64,000 nucleotides of DNA from Lachnospiraceae bacterium (GTDB lineage Bacteria > Bacillota > Clostridia > Lachnospirales > Lachnospiraceae), in assembly GCA_017500935.1 (NCBI GenBank), contig JAFVXW010000005.1:1-64000 (forward strand), in the 5' to 3' direction. Of the stretch, positions 42,874 through 51,555 are shown piece after piece. The position numbers and the translations under genes are program-made. Under the pieces are notes generated by a model that worked only from the letters and a program-made list of their open reading frames with translations, did no database searches and was not told where the DNA came from. Positions within the stretch are counted from its first letter, which is position 1; every line of letters begins with the position of its first letter.

Positions 42874-43733
42874 TGAAAAAAATAATCGGTATTTTTGCGG
42901 CATTGGCAGTGGTTGTCGCGCTGGCTTCTTCCCTCGTGGTAACCTATCCCAACGAATATAAAATGATCAAGCAGTTTGGAGAGATCGTAAAGGTCATCGA
43001 AGAACCCGGCGTATCCTTTAAGATTCCTTTTATTCAGGAAAGCAGTTCTCTTCCCAAGGCGCTTCAGCTGTATGATATCCCCAAATCCGATGTCATCACC
43101 AAGGATAAAAAGAGCATGATCGCGGATGCGTTCGTTCTTTGGAAGATTTCTGATCCGGTGCTGTTTACCCGTCACTTAAACGGTCAGGTGGCACAGGCAC
43201 AGTCCAGAATCTCTGCTTCCGTGTTTTCTTCCATGAAAACCGTGATTTCCAACATGGACCAGTCTGAGATCATTGAAAACCGTGACGGCAAGCTGGCAAT
43301 GGATATCAGCAGCAATATCGGCAGCTCTCTGGATGATTACGGTATTGTGGTGCTGGCAGTAGAAACCAAGTCTCTGGATATGCCTGATGACAACAAACAG
43401 GCGGTTTATGAGCGTATGATCTCTGAGCGAAACAATATTGCGGCAACCTATACTGCAGAAGGTAATTCTTCTGCACAGAAGATCAAGAACGATACCGCCA
43501 AGGAAATCTCTGTTATGACTTCTGAGGCAAAGGCAGAAGCGGAAAAGATCGTGGCAGAAGGCGAAGCACAGTACATGCAGATTCTTTCCAATGCGTACAA
43601 TGATGCAGACAAGGCTGATTTTTACAACTTCGTCCGCGCGCTGGACGCAGCCAAGGAATCCCTGACCAATAAGGAGAATATGCTGATTCTGGACAAGCAG
43701 TCTCCCATCACCCAGATCTTTTACGGATATTGA
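42870..43733 (+). CDS. hflC: HflC-like SPFH/band 7 membrane protein
   Basis: 287 residues with an N-terminal signal-anchor helix (about 4-25) and an SPFH domain (FGEIVKVIEEPGVSFKIPFIQ, then ASVFSSMKTVISNM), followed by a helical region with SEAKAEAEKIVAEGEAQ, the hallmark of HflC. AGGAGG sits inside the end of hflK. It forms a heteromer with HflK. A terminator follows 30 bases after its stop. Confidence 0.9.
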   Translation: MMKKIIGIFAALAVVVALASSLVVTYPNEYKMIKQFGEIVKVIEEPGVSFKIPFIQESSSLPKALQLYDIPKSDVITKDKKSMIADAFVLWKISDPVLFTRHLNGQVAQAQSRISASVFSSMKTVISNMDQSEIIENRDGKLAMDISSNIGSSLDDYGIVVLAVETKSLDMPDDNKQAVYERMISERNNIAATYTAEGNSSAQKIKNDTAKEISVMTSEAKAEAEKIVAEGEAQYMQILSNAYNDADKADFYNFVRALDAAKESLTNKENMLILDKQSPITQIFYGY

Positions 43734-43763
43734 CAGTCGGCAGACTGGTTTGACACAACTTAA

Positions 43764-43786
43764 GGGCAGCGGCAGCTGCCCTTTTT
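43764..43786 (+). terminator. Rho-independent terminator of hflKC
   Basis: GGGCAGC, loop GGCA, GCTGCCC, then TTTTT. Confidence 0.85.
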
Positions 43787-43845
43787 GCATGGAAAGGAAA
43801 GACTGCGCGTATACTGTAAGCAAATAAGCAATTTGGGAGTTGCGC

Positions 43846-45168
43846 ATGGAACTGTTAAATGGCCTGATCAGGGAATTGTGCGGTTTTTTGTGGAGTATGC
43901 CCATGCTTGTACTCTTGTTTGGAACGCATCTGTATTTTTCCGTAAAGACCGGATTTGTGCAAAAAAAGGTATTTGCCGGAATCAAATGGAGTCTTTTTTC
44001 GGGGGAAGGTTCTAAAAAAACAGGCGTTTCACCGTATTCTGCCCTGGCTACAGCGCTGGCGGCCACGATCGGAACCGGCAATATCATCGGGATTTCCACG
44101 GCGGTGGCCCTTGGCGGTCCGGGAGCTGTGTTCTGGTGCTGGATATCGGGTTTTCTGGGGATGGCGACCTGTTATGCCGAATGCTGTCTGGCTGCCAGAT
44201 TCCGGGTAAAAAGAGAGGACGGCAGCCTTGCCGGGGGGCCGATGTACATATTGGATAAGGTGCTGCACCGCAGGAAACTGGCGGTGCTGTTTTCTGTTTT
44301 TGCTATCATGGCTGCATTTGCAGCCGGCAGCAGTGTACAGGCGCATTCCATGGCAGCCGCGATCAGGGAGCATGCAGAGATTTCCCCGCATGTGATCGGA
44401 ATTGCAGCAGGAATGCTGACGGGACTTGTGATCATAGGCGGTGCCAGAAAGATTGCAGGTGTCTGCACCTGGCTTGTACCGGTTATGGGGACTTTTTTTC
44501 TGGCGGGCTGTATGGTCGTGATCTGGCAGAACCGCATGCTTTTGCCCAAAACGCTGGAGCTTATGATCAGATCGGCATTTTCGGCAAAGTCCATGGCAGG
44601 TGGTTTTACCGGTGTGGCTGTGATGACTGCCGTGCGGGTCGGTATGGCCAAGGGACTTTTTACCAATGAAGCAGGAATGGGGTCAATGCCTATGAGTGCG
44701 GCAGCAGCAGACGGGGAATCTTTTCAGAAACAGGCGGTGATCTCCATGACAGGTGTCTTTTGGGATACGATCGTAATGTGTGCGGTGACCGGTATTGCCA
44801 TTGTCAGCAGTATGCTCAAAAATCCTGAGCTGTTTGCAGAGGTTTCGGCAGACCGTCTTTGCTTTGCCGCCTTTTCCATGCTGCCCTGGGATGGGGAAAA
44901 AATGCTTTCGGTGTGCGTGGTGCTGTTTGCCTTTGCAACGATCATCGGATGGAGCTTTTACGGGGAATGTGCAGCGCATTACATCGGCGGTGAACGCGGA
45001 ACAAAGCTGTTTCAGATTGCCTATATGGTCTTTGTGTATCTGGGGGCAGTCATGAGTCTGGAGCTTGTGTGGAATCTGTCTGATCTGTGCAACGCCATGA
45101 TGACACTGCCGAATATTTACTGTCTCTGGAAGCTGCGCAGGCTGATTGGAAACGGGAAACAGATATAA
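43846..45168 (+). CDS. Alanine/glycine:cation symporter (AGCS family)
   Basis: 440 residues from ATG 43846 (GGAG 6 bases upstream). About eleven membrane helices. The family signature is clear: ALATALAATIGTGNIIGISTAVALGGPGAVFWCW, which continues with GMATCYAECCLA (quoted here in two pieces of one region, 44038-44185), and GLFTNEAGMGSMPMSAAAA near residue 275. It takes up alanine or glycine with sodium. The gene stands alone between the hflKC terminator and the folate riboswitch. A TATACT about 40 bases upstream may be its -10. Confidence 0.9.
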   Translation: MELLNGLIRELCGFLWSMPMLVLLFGTHLYFSVKTGFVQKKVFAGIKWSLFSGEGSKKTGVSPYSALATALAATIGTGNIIGISTAVALGGPGAVFWCWISGFLGMATCYAECCLAARFRVKREDGSLAGGPMYILDKVLHRRKLAVLFSVFAIMAAFAAGSSVQAHSMAAAIREHAEISPHVIGIAAGMLTGLVIIGGARKIAGVCTWLVPVMGTFFLAGCMVVIWQNRMLLPKTLELMIRSAFSAKSMAGGFTGVAVMTAVRVGMAKGLFTNEAGMGSMPMSAAAADGESFQKQAVISMTGVFWDTIVMCAVTGIAIVSSMLKNPELFAEVSADRLCFAAFSMLPWDGEKMLSVCVVLFAFATIIGWSFYGECAAHYIGGERGTKLFQIAYMVFVYLGAVMSLELVWNLSDLCNAMMTLPNIYCLWKLRRLIGNGKQI

Positions 45169-45206
45169 GAAACGAATACAGGAAACAAATACAACTGTGA
45201 ATATAC

Positions 45207-45235
45207 TTGCTATTCTGTGCCGATACTGATACAAT
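45207..45235 (+). promoter_or_regulatory. Promoter of the folT riboswitch transcript
   Basis: TTGCTA at 45207-45212 and TACAAT at 45230-45235, 17 bases apart, placed about 10-15 bases before the riboswitch begins. Confidence 0.6.
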
Positions 45236-45252
45236 GGTCAGGTAACAAATTA

Positions 45253-45357
45253 ATGCAGAGTAGGTTTATATGCGTTAAGTGCCCTTTGGACGGAGAGTCG
45301 CCATCGGGACGAAAAGCGGTTTTTTCGCTTGCGGTATATAGACCGCATCTCGCTGCA
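45253..45357 (+). promoter_or_regulatory. Tetrahydrofolate (THF) riboswitch
   Basis: The leader of folT contains the hallmark THF riboswitch segment TGCGTTAAGTG (45271-45281), then GGACGGAGAGTCGCC and GGGACGAAAAGCGG, and closes with CCGCATCTCGCTGCA (45343-45357), which can pair back to the opening TGCAGAG. The expected pseudoknot-type aptamer lies between. Downstream, ATGCCGCAT/ATGCGGCAT (45371-45389) followed by AAGTTTT could act as the expression platform. The folT binding site AAAGGAGG begins at 45426. Recognition is from memory of the consensus; a covariance search would confirm it. Confidence 0.8.
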
Positions 45358-45441
45358 TCTGAAGAGGAAGATGCCGCATTATGCGGCATAAGTTTTATCT
45401 CTCCTTTTGCGGCCGGATGTCTGGAAAAGGAGGTATTTTTT

Positions 45442-46002
45442 ATGAAAAAAATCCGTACCCTGTTCACAGATTCCGCCAGAGAGTTTCGCAGTATCCGCAC
45501 CCTTGCGCTGTGCGGTGTGTTTGCTGCGATGGCTTTCCTGCTGGAATCCTTCAATTTCCCGCTGGGACCGACAAAGGTGGGATTTTCCGGTTTGCCCAAC
45601 GAAATGGTAGACGTGCTGTTTGGCCCTGTTGTTGGTGCCATTTTTGCCGGAACGCTCGACATTTTTAAGCTGCTGCTCAGAGGTGATGTGTGGAATCCGG
45701 GACTTACGCTCAATGCGGTTCTGGCTGGTCTTATCTATGGAGTATGCTGGTACAAAAAGCCGATCCGTTTATGGAGATATCTGGCGGCGAAGCTGTTTGT
45801 GGGTATTTTTATCAATGCGTTTCTTGGAACATACTGGCTGTTGTCCTATTTTGGCAGCTGGGCAGTATTGCCGGGACGTCTGGTAAAGAATCTGATTTCT
45901 GCACCGGTGGATGCACTGATTTTGTATCTTGTGATGACAGCGCTGAATGCAGCAGGTGTATTTAAGATGATCGATGTTTACCTGCCCAAAAAGAAAAAAT
46001 AA
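45442..46002 (+). CDS. folT: Folate ECF transporter S component
   Basis: 186 residues from ATG 45442 (AAAGGAGG 8 bases upstream); the longer frame runs back through the riboswitch and is not real. Six hydrophobic segments, with the ECF S-component features ALCGVFAAMAFLLESF (AxxxA-type contact with the T subunit), FSGLPNEMVDVLFGPVVGA and FINAFLGTYWL. The riboswitch upstream makes folate or a reduced folate the expected substrate. The shared ECF module (EcfA, EcfA', EcfT) lies elsewhere. Confidence 0.9.
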   Translation: MKKIRTLFTDSAREFRSIRTLALCGVFAAMAFLLESFNFPLGPTKVGFSGLPNEMVDVLFGPVVGAIFAGTLDIFKLLLRGDVWNPGLTLNAVLAGLIYGVCWYKKPIRLWRYLAAKLFVGIFINAFLGTYWLLSYFGSWAVLPGRLVKNLISAPVDALILYLVMTALNAAGVFKMIDVYLPKKKK

Positions 46003-46016
46003 AGGAGAAGGACATC

Positions 46017-46325
46017 ATGGCAAAAGAATTTACAGTACAGAATTTTGAAACTGAGGTTTTACAGGCGTCCGGCCCTGTTTTGGTGGATTTCTGGGCAACC
46101 TGGTGCATGCCCTGCAAGATGCAGGGACCTGCGATCGATAAGCTTGCAGCAGAAGGTTATCAGGCGGGCAAGGTGAATGTGGATGAGCAGGAACAGCTGG
46201 CGTCGGCTTACGGAGTGATGAGTATACCGACACTGATCATTTTCAAGGACGGCAAGGAAGCAGAGCGCATGGTCGGTCTGCAGAGCAGGGATGTGCTGGC
46301 AAAGAAGCTTGACGCATACAAATAA
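46017..46325 (+). CDS. Thioredoxin with WCMPC active site
   Basis: 102 residues, a complete thioredoxin fold. The active site is Cys30-Met-Pro-Cys33 in WATWCMPCKMQGP, where classical thioredoxins have Gly-Pro. The cis-Pro region MSIPTLIIFKDG is normal. AAAGGAGAAGG precedes the ATG, 14 bp after folT, so the two may be cotranscribed. Met in the CxxC pair should change the redox potential or partner choice; no reductase gene is adjacent. Confidence 0.92.
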   Translation: MAKEFTVQNFETEVLQASGPVLVDFWATWCMPCKMQGPAIDKLAAEGYQAGKVNVDEQEQLASAYGVMSIPTLIIFKDGKEAERMVGLQSRDVLAKKLDAYK

Positions 46326-46334
46326 AGAGATCTT

Positions 46335-46366
46335 GGAGTGCTTTCATATGGAGGCACTCCTTTTTT
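46335..46366 (+). terminator. Rho-independent terminator after thioredoxin
   Basis: GGAGTGC, 12-base loop, GCACTCC, then TTTTTT. Confidence 0.85.
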
Positions 46367-46500
46367 ATGATATAGGAAAGTCCTTCGGACTTCCTATATC
46401 ATAAAAAAAGCTCCGCGGAGGATGCGCACTCGCGCGCGCGGAAAGATTGTCGCTTAAGCGACCGCATTCGGCGCGGGGGGACGCACAGCACGCTTTTTTT
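46361..46500. repeat. Composite structured element with a large inverted repeat and a GC-rich core
   Basis: First part (46361-46409): near-perfect inverted repeat with arms of about 22 bases (TATGATATAGGAAAGTCC / GGACTTCCTATATCATA, one base shorter on the right) and a 3-base loop. Second part: a GC-rich stretch (46410-46491) with CGCGCGCGCG and the hairpin GTCGC-TTAA-GCGAC, enclosed by AAAAAAAGC (46403-46411) and GCTTTTTTT (46492-46500). Composition differs sharply from its surroundings and there is no open frame. It looks like a dispersed intergenic repeat of the REP/MITE kind. Confidence 0.6.
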
Positions 46501-46528
46501 GATCAAAAATTCTGCAAATTGTGCGGAA

Positions 46529-46558
46529 TTGGGATTTAAAACCAGTCGGATATATGAT
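46529..46558 (+). promoter_or_regulatory. Possible promoter of the CbiG gene
   Basis: TTGGGA at 46529-46534 and TATGAT at 46553-46558, 18 bases apart, 29 bases before the start codon. Confidence 0.4.
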
Positions 46559-46587
46559 ATGATGAAAGCTGAAAACCGGAGGTTGTC

Positions 46588-47649
46588 ATGAAAATCAGTG
46601 TTATATCATTTACGCGTACCGGTGCGGTGAAGAATCTGGAAGTGACCGGGCTTTTGCAGGAAAAAAAGCATCAGGCTGCCAGTTTTTCGTGGCATAAATA
46701 CACAGGACGCAAGCTGATACCGTTTCAGAAACTGGATCAGCTGCTGATTGATCTGTGGGATAAGCAGGACGCGTTTATTTTTTTGTCAGATACAGAACTT
46801 GCCATGCGGGCAATTATTCCGCATCTGTCGGAAGCAGGAGTGGGACCGGCAGTATTTGTGATGGATGAAAAAGGACAGTATGTCCTGACTCTTTTAGAAG
46901 GAGCTTTAGCCGGCGCAGGAGACTGGTGCATGCAGTTTGCACAGCTTGTGAATGCGGTGGGCGTTGTTACCGGCAGAAGCAGGGAAGAAGAACTGTTTTC
47001 CCTGGATGCCTTTGCGCATAAAAACCGGCTGCATATTCAGGATGTTTACCGGATCAATGCCATCAAGGAAAAACTTAAGGCAGGAGAAAAGATTGGTATC
47101 TACAGCGATTATCCCATCGAAGGGGTATTGCCGGAAGGATTTGTGCCGGTCGGTGAGATGGCAGGGCGCAATGTGGAAAGACTGCCTGTTCCGGAGGTCG
47201 GAATTGCGGTCACAGATGACTGGGAGGCGGCTCATTTTGCAAAAGAGTGCCGGCTGTATCCGAAGAATCTCGTGATGGCAGTTTACTGTGACCGTGGAAA
47301 GACGGCAGAGGAACTGGATCTGTTTATCGGCAGTGCGCTGACAGAGGCGCATTTATCCAGAGAGCGTATCTGCGCGGTATTTTCCATAGAAGAAAAGGCG
47401 CAGGAACAGGGAATCCTGGAACTGGCGGAACGAATGGAGATTCCGTTTTTTACCTATACATCAAGGCAGCTGGCGGGCAGCAGAATGCAGCGGAAGGATG
47501 TGACAAGCGGTCTTCCCCTGTCAGTGCTTTGTGACCGCTGCGCGATCCTTGGCAGCGGACAGGGCAGTTTAAAGGTTGCCCATAAAATGGCGGACGGTAT
47601 GATGATCTCAGTCGGTGAACAGAATGTGGAACTGACATTCCAGATCTGA
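46588..47649 (+). CDS. cbiG: CbiG-like protein (cobalt-precorrin 5A hydrolase family)
   Basis: 353 residues with the three-part CbiG layout: an N-terminal domain (about 1-130: SDTELAMRAIIPHLSE, FVMDEKGQYVLTLLEGALAGAG), a central region and the C-terminal domain (about 220-353, with SALTEAHLSRERICAVFSIEEKAQEQGIL split around 47335-47410). CbiG opens the lactone ring in anaerobic cobalamin synthesis. In most CbiG the first domain has an SGHxGGAN-type motif; here that place reads EGALAGAG. No other cobalamin gene is adjacent. Family assignment is good; whether the active site is intact is unsure. Confidence 0.78.
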   Translation: MKISVISFTRTGAVKNLEVTGLLQEKKHQAASFSWHKYTGRKLIPFQKLDQLLIDLWDKQDAFIFLSDTELAMRAIIPHLSEAGVGPAVFVMDEKGQYVLTLLEGALAGAGDWCMQFAQLVNAVGVVTGRSREEELFSLDAFAHKNRLHIQDVYRINAIKEKLKAGEKIGIYSDYPIEGVLPEGFVPVGEMAGRNVERLPVPEVGIAVTDDWEAAHFAKECRLYPKNLVMAVYCDRGKTAEELDLFIGSALTEAHLSRERICAVFSIEEKAQEQGILELAERMEIPFFTYTSRQLAGSRMQRKDVTSGLPLSVLCDRCAILGSGQGSLKVAHKMADGMMISVGEQNVELTFQI

Positions 47650-47691
47650 GAATGATTCTTCCTGCGCAAAACATAAAATTAAAATTTTCGG

Positions 47692-48600
47692 ATGGATCTC
47701 AACATGCTTACATACTATTTACTCTATATTATTTCACTGATCGTGACCGGTGTGAACACCACCTATCTTTATAAGAAATTTCAGCTGACAGCCGGAACTG
47801 GACTGGCAGCCAGTATTCTTTACATGATCGTAAACGGCGTGATCTCCGCGATCCTGCCGGCAGTTGTGCTTCTTTTCAGCCCTGAATCCTTTGAAACAAC
47901 TGTGTACTCTCTGATTTTTGCGGCTGCGACTGTGATCGTGGCAGCGCTGAGTACCATTCTGATGTTTAAGGCTTACGAAAAAGGCCAGATTGCCATTGCC
48001 AACATCTGTACCACAGTGGGCGGTATTGTGCTGCAGTGTGCATGGGGCGTTATCTTTTTGAAGGAAGACTTTTCTGTCAAGGATCTGGTTGCGATCGTGA
48101 TCATGCTGATCGCGGTATTCCTGATCATGGACCGCAACGGTGAAAAAGCGGACAAAAAGCTGATCTGGCTGTATGTGCTGATCGTACTCTGCTCCTGCGC
48201 GGTGAATATGTTCAGTAAGCAGCATCAGGTGGAAACCAATTTCGCAACAGTCAATACCTTAAGCTACAGCATCTGGATCGGCGTGATCCGTACGGTTTTG
48301 TTTGCGGCATGCATTCCGTATGTTCTGATAAAGCAGGGCAAAAATGCATTCCGTTTTCCGAAGAATGCAGTTGGCTATGCAGCAGGATCTTCTGTTTTCA
48401 GCGGAGGCTGCTACATCATTCAGCTGTTTACCGCAGTTGTGCTGCCCATCGTTATCACCTCTCCGTTAAGCACCGGTGTGGGCATTCTTATGAGTACCCT
48501 GCTGCCCTGGTTTGTTTACCATGAAAAAATGAATAAGAAACAGATTGCCGGTGTTTCTTTGAGTCTGATCGGCAGTGTGCTGTTTTTGATCACAGTATAA
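47692..48600 (+). CDS. EamA/DMT-family membrane transporter
   Basis: 302 residues with ten hydrophobic segments in two halves (for example SLIVTGVNTTYLYKKF at the start, GVSLSLIGSVLFLITV at the end) and the typical late helix pair. Starts at 47692 or 47704 are both possible; no strong ribosome binding site is seen before either, so expression may be low. Substrate cannot be predicted. It lies between the cbiG gene and a GH31 gene, with a terminator after it. Confidence 0.78.
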   Translation: MDLNMLTYYLLYIISLIVTGVNTTYLYKKFQLTAGTGLAASILYMIVNGVISAILPAVVLLFSPESFETTVYSLIFAAATVIVAALSTILMFKAYEKGQIAIANICTTVGGIVLQCAWGVIFLKEDFSVKDLVAIVIMLIAVFLIMDRNGEKADKKLIWLYVLIVLCSCAVNMFSKQHQVETNFATVNTLSYSIWIGVIRTVLFAACIPYVLIKQGKNAFRFPKNAVGYAAGSSVFSGGCYIIQLFTAVVLPIVITSPLSTGVGILMSTLLPWFVYHEKMNKKQIAGVSLSLIGSVLFLITV

Positions 48601-48619
48601 ACTGACAACGAAAAATAAG

Positions 48620-48648
48620 AGAACCTGTTTTTATAACAGGTTCTTTTT
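48620..48648 (+). terminator. Rho-independent terminator
   Basis: AGAACCTGTT, 5-base loop, AACAGGTTCT, then TTTT, 20 bases after the DMT gene. Confidence 0.85.
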
Positions 48649-48664
48649 CAAAAAGGAGGGTCTT

Positions 48665-50698
48665 ATGGTTACAGTAGAAAATGGAAAGTTGGTCCGTTAT
48701 TATGACGGAGAAAAACTGCAGATTGAGTGTTGGGGAAAAGACAGTTTTCGCGTGAGAGTTACCAGATTTAATCGTTTCACGGATGAAAACTGGGCACTGA
48801 TCGAACAGGAGCCGCTGGAAGCTGAAATTAAAGTAAGAGCAGCGAAGGAAGAAAAAAGTGATCTCAAAGTCAATGCGGAGGAAAAGATCATCGGGGATTC
48901 CGCAACGATCACCAACGGTAATATCTGTGCTGAGATCCGCGAAAACGGAAAACTTGTATTTTATAATAAAGAAGGAAAGCTTCTTTTGGCAGAGTATGAA
49001 TATGAACGTCAGTCCAGCCTTGGGATCAATACCAGAGAGTTAAAGGGTCCCATGGGCAACTGCAAAGCCAGCATGAAATGGTGTTCTGATCCGGAAGAAA
49101 TGCTGTTTGGTATGGGACAGTATCAGAACGGTATCTTTAATCTGAAAGGGGCTTTTCTGGAACTGGCGCAGCGAAATTCCCAGGCAAGCGTACCGTTTGT
49201 TTACTCCAGCCTGGGTTACGGATTTTTCTGGAACAATCCCGCTATCGGCAAGGTTATGTTTGGTACTAACATGACCGAATGGGAGGCTTATTCCACCAGA
49301 CAGATTGATTTCTGGATCACTGCTGCAGATACCCCTGCACAGGTGCTTTCCAGATATATGGAAGTGACCGGAAAACCGCCTGTGATGCCTGAACACGGAC
49401 TTGGCTTCTGGCAGTGTAAGCTTCGCTATCAGACGCAGGAAGAGCTTTTGGAAGTGGCAAGAGAGTATCACAGAAGAGGTATTCCGCTGGATGTGATCAT
49501 TGCGGATTTCTTCCACTGGACTTTGGAAGGCACCTGGGCCTTTGATCCTCAGTACTGGCCTGATCCCAAGGCAATGGTGGAGGAACTCAATGCCATGGGA
49601 ACCAAACTGATGGTTTCTATATGGCCTACGGTTTCTGTTTATTCTCCCAATTATCAGGAAATGAAGGACAAGGGATATCTGATCCGCAGTGAAACCGGTG
49701 TCAAAGTGAATATGCTCATGATCGATCCCACTTCTTTTACGGATGCGACCAATCCCGGAGCAAGAGAGTATCTCTGGAATAAGGTAAAAGAAAATTATGT
49801 TTCCTACGGTATTACCGATTTCTGGCTGGATGTGGCAGAACCGGAGTATTCCAGCTATGATTTTGAAAACTACCGTTATTATAAGGGGGCAAATCTGGAA
49901 GTAGGCAATGAGTACCCTGCAATGTACACAAAGACCTTCTTTGACGGATTAAAGGAGGAAGGTGTCAATGCCGTAAATCTGGTTCGCTGTGCATGGGCAG
50001 GAAGTCAGCGTTACGGTGCGCTTGTCTGGTCCGGTGATATCAATTCTGATTTTGAAACCTTCAAAAAACAGATCATCTGCGGTATGCAGATGGCAATGGC
50101 GGGTATTCCCTGGTGGACCACCGATATCGGCGGCTTCCATAATGGCAATATTCATGATCCTGCATTCCAGGAACTTCTCATCAGATGGTTCCAGTACGGT
50201 GCATTCTGTCCCGTTATGCGTCTGCACGGCTGCAGACATCCTGAAAAAGCACCTATGAGTAATGTGGGCGGCGGACGCTGCGCGTCCGGTGCGGAAAATG
50301 AGATCTGGTCTTATGGCGAAGCTAATTATGAGATCATGAAGAGTTATATTGAACTGCGTGAGCGTATGAGACCTTATACCAGAGCAGTGATGGATAAGGC
50401 AAGCGCTGAAGGATGCCCGATCATTCGCCCGCTGTTCTACAATTTCCCTGCAGACAAGGCTGCGTGGGAGATCAAAGACCAGTTTATGTTCGGCGATGAC
50501 ATTTTAGTGGCACCTGTTACAGAGGCCGGACAGACTGAGAAAAAAGTGTATGTGCCTGCGGGTTCTGACTGGGCGGATGCACTGACCGGTGAGATTTATA
50601 AAGGCGGACAGTGGATCACAACGGATACACCCATTGAAAAGATTCCTGTATATGTGCGCGCGGACAGATATGAAGAACTTAAATACATTTTCGGATAA
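48665..50698 (+). CDS. Alpha-xylosidase/alpha-glucosidase (GH31)
   Basis: 677 residues, no signal peptide. GH31 features: an N-terminal beta-sandwich, the barrel with IIADFFHWTLEGTWAFDPQYWPDP region, predicted nucleophile Asp389 in FWLDVAEPE, predicted acid/base Asp458 in VWSGDINSDF, and GIPWWTTDIGGF. FGDDILVAPVTEAG and the C-terminal beta domain follow. AAGGAGGG precedes the ATG. The layout resembles the YicI/XylS branch (alpha-xylosidase), but alpha-glucosidase or other alpha-glycosidase activity cannot be excluded. A deacetylase gene follows after 30 bp on the same strand. Confidence 0.85.
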   Translation: MVTVENGKLVRYYDGEKLQIECWGKDSFRVRVTRFNRFTDENWALIEQEPLEAEIKVRAAKEEKSDLKVNAEEKIIGDSATITNGNICAEIRENGKLVFYNKEGKLLLAEYEYERQSSLGINTRELKGPMGNCKASMKWCSDPEEMLFGMGQYQNGIFNLKGAFLELAQRNSQASVPFVYSSLGYGFFWNNPAIGKVMFGTNMTEWEAYSTRQIDFWITAADTPAQVLSRYMEVTGKPPVMPEHGLGFWQCKLRYQTQEELLEVAREYHRRGIPLDVIIADFFHWTLEGTWAFDPQYWPDPKAMVEELNAMGTKLMVSIWPTVSVYSPNYQEMKDKGYLIRSETGVKVNMLMIDPTSFTDATNPGAREYLWNKVKENYVSYGITDFWLDVAEPEYSSYDFENYRYYKGANLEVGNEYPAMYTKTFFDGLKEEGVNAVNLVRCAWAGSQRYGALVWSGDINSDFETFKKQIICGMQMAMAGIPWWTTDIGGFHNGNIHDPAFQELLIRWFQYGAFCPVMRLHGCRHPEKAPMSNVGGGRCASGAENEIWSYGEANYEIMKSYIELRERMRPYTRAVMDKASAEGCPIIRPLFYNFPADKAAWEIKDQFMFGDDILVAPVTEAGQTEKKVYVPAGSDWADALTGEIYKGGQWITTDTPIEKIPVYVRADRYEELKYIFG

Positions 50699-50728
50699 CG
50701 ATTGTGTTGGAAGTAAGGGGAAAAAACG

Positions 50729-51439
50729 ATGTTCAACGGTAAAATGAAAGCACTGACTTTTAGCTATGATGACGGCGTGACACAGGATATCCGTTTGATC
50801 GAGCTTTTTAACAAATACGGCATGAAAGCGACTTTTAATATCAACAGTGAACTTTTGGGAAAAGAAGGTGCTCTGATTCGTGAGGGTGTTCATGTCAACC
50901 ACACCAAAAATAACCCTGAAGATCTGAAACATATTTATGCGGGACACGAAGTGGCAGTTCATACCCTGACCCATCCCAATTTACGTCTGGTGGAAGAAGA
51001 TGCCGAGGTGATCCGTCAGGTAGAACAGGACCGCATCAAGCTCAGTGAACTGTGCGGCTATGAGGTTGTGGGTATGGCATATCCCTGCGGCGGCGATTGC
51101 TTTGATGAAAGAGTCAAGAAGCTGATCCGGGAAAACACCGGCGTGAAGTATTCCAGAACCACCAATTCCACCTTCGATTTTGATCTGCAGACAGATCTTG
51201 TGGAATTTAACCCCAGTGTATACCATCATGTGGAATTTGACAAAATGATCGAGCTGGGAAAACAGTTTCTGGATTTAAAGACTGACAAGCCGCAGATTTA
51301 CTATGTATGGGGACATGCATATGAATTTGATATCTATCAGAACTGGGATAAATTCGAGGCATTCCTGGAAATGATGAGCGGCAGGGATGATATCTGCTAC
51401 TGTACCAATACAGAAGCACTGCTGGCTGGAAAGATCTAA
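50729..51439 (+). CDS. Polysaccharide deacetylase (NodB/CE4) family protein
   Basis: 236 residues. NodB motifs: TFSYDDGVTQD (catalytic and metal Asp pair) and the metal-binding HxxxH in VAVHTLTHPNL. AYPCGG supplies the later motif. No signal peptide is present, so it is cytoplasmic and probably acts on a small carbohydrate rather than peptidoglycan. It is linked to the GH31 gene upstream (30 bp gap) and shares its terminator, so the two may act on the same imported glycan. Confidence 0.85.
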   Translation: MFNGKMKALTFSYDDGVTQDIRLIELFNKYGMKATFNINSELLGKEGALIREGVHVNHTKNNPEDLKHIYAGHEVAVHTLTHPNLRLVEEDAEVIRQVEQDRIKLSELCGYEVVGMAYPCGGDCFDERVKKLIRENTGVKYSRTTNSTFDFDLQTDLVEFNPSVYHHVEFDKMIELGKQFLDLKTDKPQIYYVWGHAYEFDIYQNWDKFEAFLEMMSGRDDICYCTNTEALLAGKI

Positions 51440-51457
51440 TTTTTATTTGTACAACAT

Positions 51458-51517
51458 AAAAAAGAGCTGGAGCAGAGTGACGGATTACAAAACCGTCATT
51501 CTGCACAGCTCTTTTTT
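51458..51517. terminator. Strong bidirectional terminator
   Basis: A long stem containing GAGCTG, CAGA and TGACGG on one side and CCGTCA, TCTG and CAGCTC on the other, framed by AAAAAA and TTTTTT. It serves the deacetylase gene and the convergent LuxR-type gene. Confidence 0.85.
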
Positions 51518-51555
51518 GTATGGTGTGAAAAAGCTTGTTGAGGCAGGGGAGAAGT

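Noticed and set aside
45217-45441. N-terminal extension of the folT frame
   Set aside because: It lies in the riboswitch; the ATG at 45442 has an AAAGGAGG site and matches the family length.
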